From: Pyrrhosoma nymphula
Taxonomy: Eukaryota; Arthropoda; Insecta; Odonata; Coenagrionidae
Length of the DNA: 64,000 nucleotides
Assembly (NCBI GenBank): GCA_963573305.1
Contig: OY754332.1
Location: 48,521,559 to 48,585,558 of the forward strand
Direction: 5' to 3'
The translations under genes and the position numbers were made by a program. How positions within the stretch are numbered: position 1 is the first letter of the stretch; each line of letters begins with the position of its first letter. Positions 1-11,253 of the stretch are shown piece after piece. The notes under the pieces were generated by a model. That model was not told the origin of the DNA. It worked only from the letters and a program-made list of their open reading frames with translations, and searched no databases.

Positions 1-3000
1 CCTCGCTCTCCATTTAGTAACTTTCCTCACTTGGTATGGGTGCCACTTGAATGCTTACAAATCGGTACCTTGACCACAGTCCAAACTGCGGTAGTCCCGA
101 ATATTATAATGAAAGGAGTGACGAATGTGTACGAAGACAAATGTTGGAATGCATACATTAAATTATGATAGTATCAAAGTGAGGAATTACTGAGGAATCA
201 AACAATTAGTTTAAAAGAGAATGGAGTGGATAGCTACATAAACTTACCATCGGATATATGACTACTGATGCTGATTGTTTTCCGATAAATGGAGGAGTGA
301 ATAAATTATATGAACTCACTAATTTTTCATAATGTCTGGTTAACATAAACCGCAAGATGACGTGGCCTTTACGTCAACTTGATGTTAACTAGGAGTCCGG
401 GTTCTGCGCATAACATGAGGCTGTCGGCTAGTAGACTTCAGCATTATCCATAGGAGAATCAATTAATTCTCGTACCGCGAAAATTTTAAACCAGAAGTTA
501 TAAAGTTGGGCCTGAATGGTATTCTCGCTATCGTATATTTCTTCTACTTGCCGTAGAAATAACGGGTGATGAACATGGCGTGGTATTCCTATGAGACGGT
601 TTGCTTTATAATTTGCTTATGCATATATATATATATATATATCGTGTGAGTTTCTTTTGTTTGTGCCAATATGTTTTTTACTTGTCACGCCTGTGATTCC
701 TTATTGGATATATTTTCACCACGTGTGAATTTCCTTCACCAATATCGGGGTGCTTAATAATTTTTCATCGAAACCCTACACATTACTTTACATCGGAGCC
801 CTATGCACTGTAATTAGCAACAAATCTGAAAATTATATGGATTAGCAGACAAAAAAAGAAATTATTCAATGCTGGAATCAAGAAAAAGAAGAGCATGTAC
901 GATCGGTGCTCAATCCTCAATTGAAATCAGCAAATAACTCCACACTTTCCGATAGAAAATGGATATAAATTTAGATCGGTTGGTTGTTTGGGGAGTTGAC
1001 CTACGACTGAGGTCCTTTGCGGCATTGTGGACAGGCGAGTACATTGGTAACGGAAGGATTGTTAGGAGAGAAACCCTCGGTCTACTTCCCATACGTCAGA
1101 CGATACTCACTTGAAGTGCTCTCCACGTACCCAAGTAAGGATCGAGCAGATAAAAATCTCCGCCACCTCCGGCATTCAAACCCAGGCCCCTTCAAATGGG
1201 AAGCAATAATACAGCCCAAACACCAGCACGATCCCCGTACAAATCCATAGAAATAAATGCTGAGACCAAAAGATGATGATGGGACTCCACAGTAGTAGTG
1301 ATGCGGACTCCCATCACTACTACAGTGACTATTAATACGTCCATACAGCGCCAGCACGGGGCGGGACAACGCTGACCCGTATCGGTTTCCGTCGACACGT
1401 TTCTCGCATTTACGCGAGTGCATTGCATTCCTCCCTGGGACTGAAGGGGGTGGGAGTAATGCAAGTAACTATTAAGGTTCCAAATTCCCAGTCCAACCCC
1501 TTGCTATTCTTTAATACCTTTCCACCGGTGTCAGCAGCTGCTCTCATCAGCCACCGGGAGGAATGAAATGCCCACGCGTCAACGCCAGAAACGTGTATAT
1601 GGGAACCGATACAGGTTAAGCATTGACCCGCCATGTGCTGGCGGTGCACGGGAAAAGAATCCGCCTCGCTAGTATTGAAGCGGACGCCATAATTGGCTCT
1701 TCGGAGAAATGAGTCCCCACGAAGACGCGAAAAGCGCAATGAAAGAGTCCCATAAGTCGGCGTCACTCGGGACCATTTCCCAAACGCTGCGCTGAGCGAG
1801 TTACCTTGGAATCCGCTGTTCGTTTCATCGCGAAGAAACCCTGCCTTTTCTCCAAGGTAGAACCGGTGCGGTTTTTCTCAGCGTCCGAAGTTGCATGGTC
1901 CACTCAGGAGTCCCTAATAATTTCACATAACCAGGAAATCCCATTAGGGGCGTATATTTAAAATGCGTCCAAGGTAATAGCGCAGTTGAACATTTAAACC
2001 TAAGACCACTCGGGTACCGGGTTGCAAAGGCCATTCAGTTCGGAAGATATGACGTAGTCGCGACGCCATCATGGCTGAGTAGCAGCCGATGTGATATTCA
2101 ATGAATGTTTTTCGATTTCATGTAACTCGATGTTTAAAAACTAGAAATGTTCATGAAAAGTAAATCATTCATGATTAAACATTTAGAAACTAGCTTATTA
2201 ATACCTATATGAAAATTAACAGAGAAGAGATAAAATCCCAGTTCAACTATTGCATACTGTATACACATAAAAACATCAAAGCAGTGTCCTGGAGGCAACA
2301 ACAGGCCTAATAAAGACATCGCTTAACAATACTTGCATTGCCGTAATTTGATGAAATATACTGATTTGGCCTAGAAAGTAATGAATAGTAAACAATGTTT
2401 TCACGATCATTTGGTGCCAATAAAGGCCACCATCCTGGATTATTTGGTCTCGTAATTCGCTTCCCCAGTATGCATTGATCAAGTTTACTGATTGGCTGCA
2501 TTTCTAGTTTTCAACTGCGCTATTATCTTGGACGGACTTGAGAATATTTTATAGTGATAGCGAAACATGTAGGCAGTTGCTTAGAAGGCGCTTATAAGTG
2601 GAAGATCTATTGACTACAAACTAGCTTCACACGCCAGGGTAAGGTAGTCTCCGCGTTTGACTACCAGGGTTTCCTAGGTTGCAAACGCGTAAACATCGTC
2701 GTGAAACACCCTGCTGACACTTTCCTGCCTTCTCAATTGAAATGTAGTTAATGTTGGCAGCGTTTCCTACCATGTGCTGTCCTCTCTCCTCCACTACTTA
2801 TGCGGCCCTTTCCACACTTTCCTTCCTTGACGCAACGCTTCGTGCAGGTGGCTTCCTCCATTTTACGCTACCACAATGAGCATAGATCGTAATAAGTGCT
2901 TCAACTGGTGTTTTAAAATGTTATTGCAACTAGGCTAAAATACCAATAAAATGACTAGTTCCAGTTTCAATTATCGGAAAAATCTTCGAATGCAAATGTT

Positions 3001-3764
3001 GATACAGAGGTATAAAAGAGGAGCATGGCTTAGTCGTGGGCTAGGCACAATATGGCGCCTGCCCTGTCGCTCGTCTGACTCAGTTCACGCTGAATGGAAC
3101 GCGGCACGGACGGAGGTGCTGGGCTGCGGCGGCGGGCGGCTCGCAATAGAGTGAGCAGGATAAAACGTCCCTTGGGTCGTATTAGCGATTAACCTGGAAG
3201 TGGGTTCAATATTCGAGGGCAGAGCGCAATATGTAAGTTTACAGCTTTTGCTATCAGAAATCTAACATGACGCAACTTTGAGGTGATAGGTGTGGTGGTC
3301 CTTCCCTGGATGGGCTCGCACAAGTCTCCGAAAACGACGCGATGAGGTCGTCCCACACTCGTACACTCGCCTCCGTCCAACGCCCACCCGCTCCCTAACC
3401 GACAAAAATATGTCCGACTTAAGTTTGAGCGATATTTTTCTCAAGTCATAAAACACACCATAAATTAATTTTCTTTGAAAATATAAGTAATTGTAAGGAG
3501 TATGTATAAAATATCATGTTAATGCCGCAAAAACATTGTTTTTATAACTGGAATTCTAAGTAATTAACTAAATATATATTTTTGAGGCCTGAACTTGACT
3601 TCTTTTTTTCATATCATACACTGAAACCGAAGGTTTTTTAAATGATTTCTCAAAACGTTTTACGATGAAAAATACATTCATTTTTTAATTGAGAAAACAA
3701 ATAGAATACGCACGGTTACATTTCTGATGCAATCGGTGCGTCAGAACTGCCTCATGTGTTTAAT
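1..3764. other. Unassigned intergenic sequence
   Basis: I recognise no gene, RNA or repeat family here apart from the short AT repeat noted separately. Frames of 60-118 codons exist on the minus strand (for example 1082-1766 and 2134-2501), but they overlap one another, lack domain motifs and show no splice-site logic, so I treat them as chance openings. A small GC-richer patch lies near 3040-3150. Confidence 0.5.
623..642. repeat. (AT)10 microsatellite
   Basis: Ten uninterrupted AT units. A similar short TA run lies at about 8471-8484. Confidence 0.9.
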
Positions 3765-4180
3765 AATCTACATCTACATCTACATATTACCCCGCAAGCC
3801 GCCTCAATAGGCGTGTGGTGGGGGGTGTTAGGACACCAGCCGTTTACATATAAAATGGACACGCTCTAATGAAATTACGCCTAGCATTTATTATAGTCCC
3901 TTATTATTCGGGGTAAAAACGAATTCCCATACCTCTCTTAATTTATCGTTTCTGTCGGACCTGGAAATATAGTGGGGTTCTAATATGATGTTCTCCGTGT
4001 CGCTCTGAAAGATATCTATTCTCAATTGTTCAAGTAATCTAAGCCTAGCGCGCAGCCTCTGAGTCTCTAGCGGCTCCCAGCCTAATTCGTTTAACATCTG
4101 CGTAACGCCTCCTAGGATCGCAATCATGGCACATGGAGAGGAAATATTCTTGTACACATCAGTTCGGCAAAGTATATCTC
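3765..4180 (-). mobile_element. LINE C-terminus and 3' end (fragment)
   Basis: On the minus strand, 4157-3891 encodes the tail of a non-LTR retrotransposon reverse transcriptase: residues reading LGWEPLETQRLRARLRLLEQ, then ENIILEPHYISRSDRNDK and LREV. This W-E-P-L-E-T-R-R / H-Y-I-S-R motif pair is typical of the C-terminal region of arthropod LINEs. A 3' UTR follows (to about 3790) and ends in a hexamer-like tail of GATGTA units at about 3768-3786, a common LINE 3' terminus. The 5' part is missing, as expected for a 5'-truncated insertion. Related 3' ends, with the same 'GGCTGGTGTCCTAACACC' block, lie on the plus strand near 20870 and, more diverged, near 18310. The clade (CR1/Jockey-like) is inferred and was not tested. 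Confidence 0.8.
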
Positions 4181-4350
4181 TTATTTTTTTCTTCTATTAG
4201 ATCCAGAGATATAGAATGGGGTTTATATAATATCATCTCTGTCATCCAGAAACTCACGCGATCAGAATTTTTCAAGCAATATGAGCCTAGCGTGCTGCAT
4301 CCGGGTCTCTGAAGCCTCCCAGTTTCATTCTCCTATCAGCTGGGTTACAT
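4181..4350 (-). mobile_element. Second LINE C-terminal fragment
   Basis: Directly upstream (on the minus strand) of the 3.8-kb LINE end lies a second, more decayed copy of the same C-terminal region. Read on the minus strand it has a W-E-A-S-E-T-R motif, then the R-L-I-L-L-E-K stretch, then a P-F-Y-I-S-G segment, broken by stops. It duplicates the protein segment found at 3900-4090, so two truncated insertions (or a local duplication) lie side by side. Confidence 0.6.
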
Positions 4351-7059
4351 TCCCTGTTTGATGGTAGCAGTTTTGTTACGACGCTTGCGCCTCCATTTGT
4401 ATTTTTCATTCAGGGCATTGAATCTTTCTGTGAAAATTCATCTAAATAACTTTTTCTCTTGATTCAACGTCGGAGATACCGTAAGTGGTGCCTACACATG
4501 CACAATACAGTACGCAGCGCAGATTTAAGAAATATACACAATGACTCAATCAAAAGGAATAAGCAGGTAAATGTAGCATTCTATACTCTCTCGCAAAGCC
4601 GTCTCTTGCATCACAGGCACCACGGATTTAAATAAAGCAAAAATATGGCGACATCAACGGAAATAATGATCGAAAATGCACTAAACTAAAGCCTCTTGGG
4701 GGAAGTGGAATTTTTACAATTCGGTTTAAAAGTTATCACAAAAAATGACACGGTTGTTTCTTGTAAATCGAAACCATAGTGATGCAAAATTCACTTAAAA
4801 CTTTTAATTAAATGCTCCACTGGGATAATTTTCTTTAAATCGCCACAGCTAAAAACACAACACAAGACGTCCGTTCGAAACTATCTTCCAATATAACGAC
4901 ACACAGCATTCTATACCACAATTCACATTTGAAGTCCAAGAATAATATGTTTCAAGTGATTTGTAGCTCACAAAATACATCACACTGCGATACTTCTTCA
5001 AATATCATTCAAATGAAAAACCAAAACAAACTGTTCTTCGATCGACCAAGGCCGCTTCGACATGTATTTTGACGTCGAAGCCGAGGAGTCGTGCGTGAGG
5101 CAAAAAACGTTCGAACGTGACTTATAGAATCGCGATCGGCAATTGTTCTCGATAGAATTCCCATAATCCAGTGGGAATGACTCTTTAACGATCGAACGTA
5201 AAGTTATGGAATCGGCCCCACTCATTTGAAGCCCAATTTGTCAACCCAAGGAACTGGAAGTGAACCGTTCTTGGCAGGAATGAACGAGTCGATGGTCTCG
5301 CCGTCTGGCGGGCACGGTTTACGACCCCACTTTCGGTAATATTCGCCATATGAGGAGTTATCCGTGACGTCATGTTCCGTGAGGTGAAATTACAGAATAA
5401 CCACCTTAATGTCTGATTTGAGGCGGCACCGAGTTCTGTGAGCCTATCTTTTAGTTCATTAAATTAGGGTGACATGGCATGTTTGGACGAGACATGGGAT
5501 GGAGCGATTAAATGAGTAGAAGTAACCATACTTTAGATGTCAGAGATTGAAACTTCCGAAAGCAAATTCCCAGGATTAGAGGAGAGATATTTCTGAGCAA
5601 GTATTTGTGTAATAGGTTTCGCTTGCAAAATAAAACTTTTCAGCGCAGCTGCTCATTGACCTACTCGCATAGTTCAATTCCCCACGTAAATAACCTTTAT
5701 CATAGAAATTAGTGGATACGCTAAATGGTATCACTAAAACCATATTCCGCAGAGAATACTTTTAGGTTCCCTTTGACCCATCTCCGTTATGTAATTACAT
5801 GTACACCCAAAGCATATTCATAAATATCTTCCACTTGGTCGTTCCACTTCCGTTTAGGTCGATGGAGTTGAATGGCGGTGCGAAGTTTTGGTTTCTAATT
5901 CGCAACTTTTGTACAGAAGGGAATTTAGGAATATTTTTCTATCAAAGGAATATCTATTTACGCACAGTGTAGTCCGAAGATACAATTTTGGTGACTGGCA
6001 GAGACTTATACGCCAGCGAAAAATAATCTGTCCGGATCGCCATCGTAAATAAGTGAGTCATAATACACGCATCACTTTGCATCAGCTCCGTTCCCACGAC
6101 TGAAGGGGAAACCTTGAAATCTGACGCCTATGTTTCACGCTTCTGAACGAGCAGAGCACGGAACCCGAGTTCCTACATCCGGTTTTGCCTGAAAATGGCG
6201 ACTTGGGCCTAATGGCCGCCGAATCAACATGCACGAATCTGCGTCGGCGGGACCAAATTACATTGAGGAAATATTGCAATTAAAACGGTGAGGAAAATAC
6301 TAATTTATTCCGAGTGAACTCTTACCTAGAAGGGCTTATATCGGAGAGCATCAATGCAATAGTTCAACAAAGCGCAAGTTGGCGACGAGATGGCAAAAAT
6401 TGATTGAAAGAGCAGACGGTTTAACACAGTCACTAAAAGTAAAGCAAATGTTTTCCGTGTGACCACAATGCTGAATTAAATTTAATTCGTAGCATTCGGT
6501 TGCACACTGCTACTCGCGACATGGAGGATATTATCCATGCCTTGAGCCTCATACGCAAGCCTGACAAGACCGGTTTAATAATAGAGGTAATACATGGTCG
6601 GGCAATAGGTTCAAGGTTGCGTTTTTCCCTGAAACATTTTATGACCGCAACTCAAAATGAAGACCAAGGCTGACTATAAATCCTCGCATGCATGCATACC
6701 CCTTAAGCCACGTCAAGGGTATATGGCAGCGGACGCATTTTCACCAAAACATGCACTACGTTATAGTCCGCAAAGGTTATTGGAATTAAGAATGTTAATG
6801 GATAACACAAATACGCACGTAAATAGAGAAATAAGTTTCCTGAGAGTTGGTAATTCAATCGAGTGAGATGCAATGTTAATACCGATAAGCATATCAATTA
6901 ATAAAGTTTAATTGAGAAAATTAACTACCTGGGCTACCAATCAACCTTATCTAAAATCAGGTATTATGATCAGTAATTTTTCGCGGGAAACTTGGCCTGC
7001 TAAACAAGTTCGTTTCGCAGCCTAACTCCCTAATTTTACATATTATTCCTTTCCTAATG
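4351..7059. other. Unassigned intergenic sequence
   Basis: No gene or named repeat recognised. A pair of imperfect direct repeats of about 26 bp, sharing GAACGT and a TATAGAATCG-like core, lies at about 5110-5135 and 5189-5214. Short frames at 4998-5373, 6082-6279 and 6657-6897 show no domains. Confidence 0.45.
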
Positions 7060-7267
7060 AGCGTGGTGGCCTAGTGGGTAGAGCGCTTGGCTACTGATCG
7101 AAGGGTCCCGGGTTCAAATCCGGGTGAAGCCTTTGGACGCCCCCCAACAAAACAAATCCTCAGAGTGCGAGGTGGCCCAGGAATGTGTGAAATTCACACA
7201 CCTGTGCCCCGGGGGTGAGCTCAACTATCCAAACCTACCTTCGGGTTGAATCACTGAGTGAGTGAGT
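7060..7267 (+). mobile_element. tRNA-derived SINE, copy 1
   Basis: A tRNA-like head carries an A box (TGGCCTAGTGGGT) and a perfect B box (GGTTCAAATCC) at about 7114-7124. About 120 bp of unrelated body follows, then a tail of tandem GAGT units (7254-7267). The second copy at 30381-30614 keeps the same order: head, 'GACGCCCCC', 'GTGCGAGGTGG', 'CTTCGGGTTGAATCACTGAG' and the GAGT tail. A shared head, body and tail in two dispersed copies defines a SINE family. The copy has no coding capacity and would be transcribed by Pol III. No clear target-site duplication is visible. Confidence 0.85.
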
Positions 7268-8089
7268 CCATTTCTACCGAAACACTTCGGTGTTCCTCGT
7301 CGTCGGAAAATATATTGGCTTCCAACTTACTCAAAAGATTTATAATAAATTTTACCTTATGGTTTAACAGTTCAACTCACGCTGAATATTAAATCAGGGC
7401 AAACCTTTATCATTTATAGTAATTGGCGGCTGGTCCGTGAAAACCAAAACGATCAAGTTGAGGCTGGGGTGCTACGTAGCCTTTACAGATGGTCCCAGTG
7501 ACATCAGCCCTGACCGATCTGAAGTAAAAATATGTCTGCTACAACCTAATAAAGTTCACTCAGCTGATCTTTTAGACCATGCTTCAGGACATAGGTCGAG
7601 AGGGTCTTCCTGCAGTTTCTGAGACAGTGGGCTTTTGGCATCAAATCTTTATATAATCTGGGATATCTATTTTCCATGGAATGAAAAATTTAAAGCGGAT
7701 AAAGCTACAATTCGTTTGGATGACGAATCTTCAAATTCATAAGTACATACAAATCTTCAAATTCATACTCCCACAACCGAGGCTGCAATTAAAAAATACA
7801 TAAATACACTAATAAATAGTACTTCGTGCGACAAGCTATCGCGTTTACCGGTAGAAATAAAGACCTTAAACTAATACTTCTTCGAGGAATATACTAGATT
7901 GGAACTTTAATATCAATGACACACGATTAATTCTCCAAAGAAAGGAGTATTGAAAAATTGCCGCACAGGCGTTAGTAAACAAATATTTAGCGTTAGCCTT
8001 AAGTGGCTGAGGGATGGAGGGTGACCTACCAACTACTCTATGCTCCTACTTTGGTATCACATAGCTTGGGTACATTTCACAGATCACTA
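7268..8089. other. Unassigned intergenic sequence
   Basis: No gene or named repeat seen. A 61-codon frame at 7437-7622 has no recognisable motif. Confidence 0.45.
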
Positions 8090-8350
8090 TATGAGGAGCC
8101 TAGAAGCCAAGGGGTACAAGTGACTTTTTAGTTTTTCCGAGCTAGGTGCAGAAATGTGTTCCTAAAGCTGTTAAATTGTTGGGGCCAAGGGATATAAGTG
8201 AATTTACTCATGGGTGCTGAGATCTAGTGGAGTAAATTTCATCTACTTCAAGAAACACATTGAACAACAAGAACAAGTTGAACTTTAAACATGAAGAACT
8301 CAAATTTAACTTTTTGTCGCTTGCACCTCTTGGCTTCTAGGCTCCTCATA
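8090..8350. mobile_element. 261-bp MITE with TA target duplication
   Basis: The ends form inverted repeats of about 36 bp, starting TATGAGGAGCCTAGAAGCC, with a few mismatches further in. The element is flanked by TA on both sides (8088-8089 and 8351-8352), as expected for Tc1/mariner-type insertion. The interior is non-coding. A nearby 'GGCTCATATAAG' at about 8405 may be a trace of another copy. Confidence 0.75.
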
Positions 8351-10617
8351 TAAGCACTGTTGCAGAAAATAGTTTTCGTACAAAGCTCATGAAGCTCTTG
8401 AAGACGGCTCATATAAGACAACGACTCTTGTTATCAACACAGTTGCATTTGGGAAAATATTTCGATTATCTATATATATATATATTTCCAATGGATTGAA
8501 CTGAAGTCAACTTTTAAAATTTAAACACGAACAAACGTTTTTTCAAGACTTTACTCCAAGGATGTATCCCATATGTTTAGTTTTTAATATTGGACTCTGT
8601 AGTAAAATATTGCCGGGTGAACACAGGCATAATCGCGATAGCGGCTCAGAAGTTCTCTGGAGAGCAACAGACTAAACGTGTACTTTCCCTTTGCCTTCTT
8701 TAACAAAAGCTTATATCCTATCCTCGACGCAGCGTAAATAGCGGGTAGTATAATGAATGAAAAATTGAGTCCTACGTTACAGACCTGAAATAATATTGGC
8801 GTAAGGGACAGTCAGTCATAGAAATACATCAAGATATCGTTAATTTGAAATCCTTGGTTTGTTTTCATATACCTAATGAAATATTCAATCGTTTTTTATG
8901 TGAACTCAACATAATTATAAACGTTTAACTAATTATTGGGGTTATTTATCGGTTAAGGCTGGTTCAAATGAATGAAAGCTACACTCCTCAAGACTTTCAC
9001 AGGTGAAGGCCCCAATATTAATAGAAAATGTCTTTCTTCATGTCAACATACGTTCATACCGTCAATAAAACCTATTCTTTTTCTTTCCACATCCCGTTCA
9101 CCCAACATCCTCCCCTCTATACCTTTCGCCTCTCAGTACCTACCTATTGTAACCACCTACTCTGCCTTCTCCTAATCTTCTTCCGAAGTTTCGTCTCCTC
9201 AACCACCATACCCATCACTTCCGCGTGGTTTAAAAACACCAATATTCCGCGACGATAAGGGCGTAATCAGTGAATCATATTGGCTCGTGTCCGAAAGTGT
9301 GTGAAGTATATTTGCACATGACTGTTCATCCTCACTATTAGTGCTGTTTCATTGCTCACTTTTGCGCACTAAACTAACAATTATTCTATCGTGTTATTAC
9401 TGCTGGTAGTAATACTCTCACCAATATTACTCATGCCGCTGAAATGTCGTTCGAGTATAGAATTTTCATTCGCCCGTCCACAACTCCTCCATTCTGGAAA
9501 GCACGTGGAAGTTCACTTATGTAAACAACCACTACACCCCCATATCACCAAGCTCTCCGTCTTCGGCAGAAGAAGTTGAAACACTCTCAGCCCTTTGCCG
9601 CTATTTCTCAGGGCGAAGGAGGCGGAGCCTTTGCTCTTCTCCGGCGAGCCCTTGATTAAAAACCGTCCATCTACCCTGGGGATCATCCGATGCCCACCAC
9701 GCCTCCCCCGCCCCCGACTGACCTCATATTCGTGGCTGTCCCGTGCGGCCGACGTGGATGGCAAAGGGGGAGCGCACCCCCGTCCCATGTCGCCCCACAC
9801 GAAGACGACCAGCACGCAGCTTCGACCCACCCAGTGCCCATTGCATATATCGGCGCTCCGTGCGATGCCCCGGCTTCCAATTTGGAGGGTGCCCGCCGGA
9901 GTAGGGGTTAAGATAGAACCTGCGCTACGAATTACTATATCATAATAAAGGTAAAGTAAACCGGAACTTTAATGAGTCGCTCAAAATGATGATATATTAA
10001 GAATATAAATAATTTTCAGTTCTACCAACATGAGTATATGCTTTACTAGTCAACTTTAAAATGAACTTATAAACTGGCATGAAGAAGTGATTTTTATCTT
10101 GACACCGTATTTCTGAGTCTTCAAATATTCATCTAATTAATTAAAAAAATATGTTACAGTAAACTTTATCAATAAATTAATATTTAATAACCTCACTGAG
10201 ATTTCGCTCTCTTTATGGATACGAACTTATACGAACTTAACGAAATATTATATGATAAATTATTAATATTGATGAACTAGTCAACACTACGAAGAAAGGT
10301 ATAATTCACTCCGATCCTACACCATGAGCTAAGAGTTTCACAGGTCATTTGGATAACGCTAGTCAACTGTCAGCTTCTTGCGCTACTCTATCGAGCCTCG
10401 TTGCCCAATGCTATTCCTTTTTCGAAAACAAAGCTTTAATTTTGGCGTTTATTTATTTAATTCAATAATAATTTGTGTATTATTATTTTAGGACATATAC
10501 ATTTTCTTTTTTTTCTTTTCATTTTAGATATTAATTTCGCACTTTTTCAAGGCGTGCGTACCCACGTTGTGGAAATTACATCCGTATTATTGTTGCTTCC
10601 TCTTGAAAAGAATAGTA
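8351..10617. other. Unassigned sequence with a GC-rich patch
   Basis: Mostly AT-rich and unassigned. The stretch at about 9590-9905 is markedly GC- and CpG-richer and has overlapping open frames on both strands (9595-9945 plus, 9513-9830 minus). Their products are low-complexity Pro/Arg-rich peptides, so composition rather than coding keeps them open. It could be a CpG island or an old repeat. Confidence 0.4.
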
Positions 10618-10971
10618 ATGGCTTCACCAGCCCGTTTTAAGGGCATGTTTGTTGCCAAATCAAAGCATAAGTGTTTGAAAAACCTTAGCAAACGGCTTGT
10701 GGCTCAACCTGATACGCAAAGCAGTCCTTGAATGGAAGGATGCCGAATCGTCGACGTAAACTCTTTGGCAAAGCAGCTCATTTTCTCCGGGTGTGAGTCT
10801 ATTTTGTCCATGCTCGATATAACTAAAGAAATCCGCATAGGGTTGGCAAGTAAATGGTTTTTAAAGTGCAGAGCATGTGGCGTCAAAACCACCGTCTTGA
10901 CATCAAAGTCTAAGGAAAATCCGAACACGAGTAGACAGAATTTTGATATTAACTTGAAAGCAGCCATTGGT
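10618..10971 (+). pseudogene. Mutator-like transposase domain fragment
   Basis: The frame from the ATG at 10618 encodes a basic N-terminus (MASPARFKGMFVAKSKHK). After an in-frame TGA at 10729-10731 it continues with GCRIVDVNSLAKQLIF, a C-x-S-I-L-S segment, G-L-A-S-K-W-F, a C-R-A-C pair, then V-L-T-S and FDINLKAAIG. This order (CRIVDVxxLA, C-rich zinc-binding-like pairs, GLxSxxxxxC, FDxNxKAAxG) matches the N-terminal part of the Mutator-like transposase domain protein family that is common in arthropods. A GTAAGT splice donor follows the AAIG codons at 10972, so this may be a first exon. The catalytic DDE region is not found downstream. The internal stop and the change of one expected Cys suggest a broken gene, though translation could begin at the Met after the stop (10732). 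Confidence 0.65.
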
Positions 10972-10980
10972 AAGTAACCA

Positions 10981-11253
10981 TTGCAATTAATTTCAGGGGA
11001 TAAAGGGAGAGCGTTGTCTCCGCTTGCCCTCGGCGAAGCAATCCCGCGAAATTGCATTGCCGCACGTGGAGGTCATTCCTTGGCCGTGCAGTCAACTGCG
11101 AGTGGGACGGAAACATTAAGGCCAGCCGAAGAAATTAACACTCCGAATGAGCTGAAAGAAATAGCTCGCACACAATCCAAGTTTATTTTCTGTGCAAAAG
11201 CATCTTCGCCATCTGACGACCGAATACTACCACCCCAAGCCAAATGGTATTAG
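10981..11253 (+). CDS. Hypothetical 90-residue frame
   Basis: The frame is in phase with the Mutator-like fragment, separated from it only by a TAA at 10975-10977. Thus 10618-11253 is open apart from two stops. The product (LISGDKGRALSPLALGEAIP and onward, ending ILPPQAKWY) has no motif I know and does not resemble the next segment of Mutator-like proteins. It could be intronic sequence that happens to be open, or a lineage-specific extension. Function is unknown. Confidence 0.2.
   Translation: MQLISGDKGRALSPLALGEAIPRNCIAARGGHSLAVQSTASGTETLRPAEEINTPNELKEIARTQSKFIFCAKASSPSDDRILPPQAKWY

Noticed and set aside
10972..10996. Intron joining the Mutator-like fragment to the next frame
   Set aside because: The acceptor-like TTTCAG at 10991-10996 would make an intron of about 25 bp, too short to be spliced.
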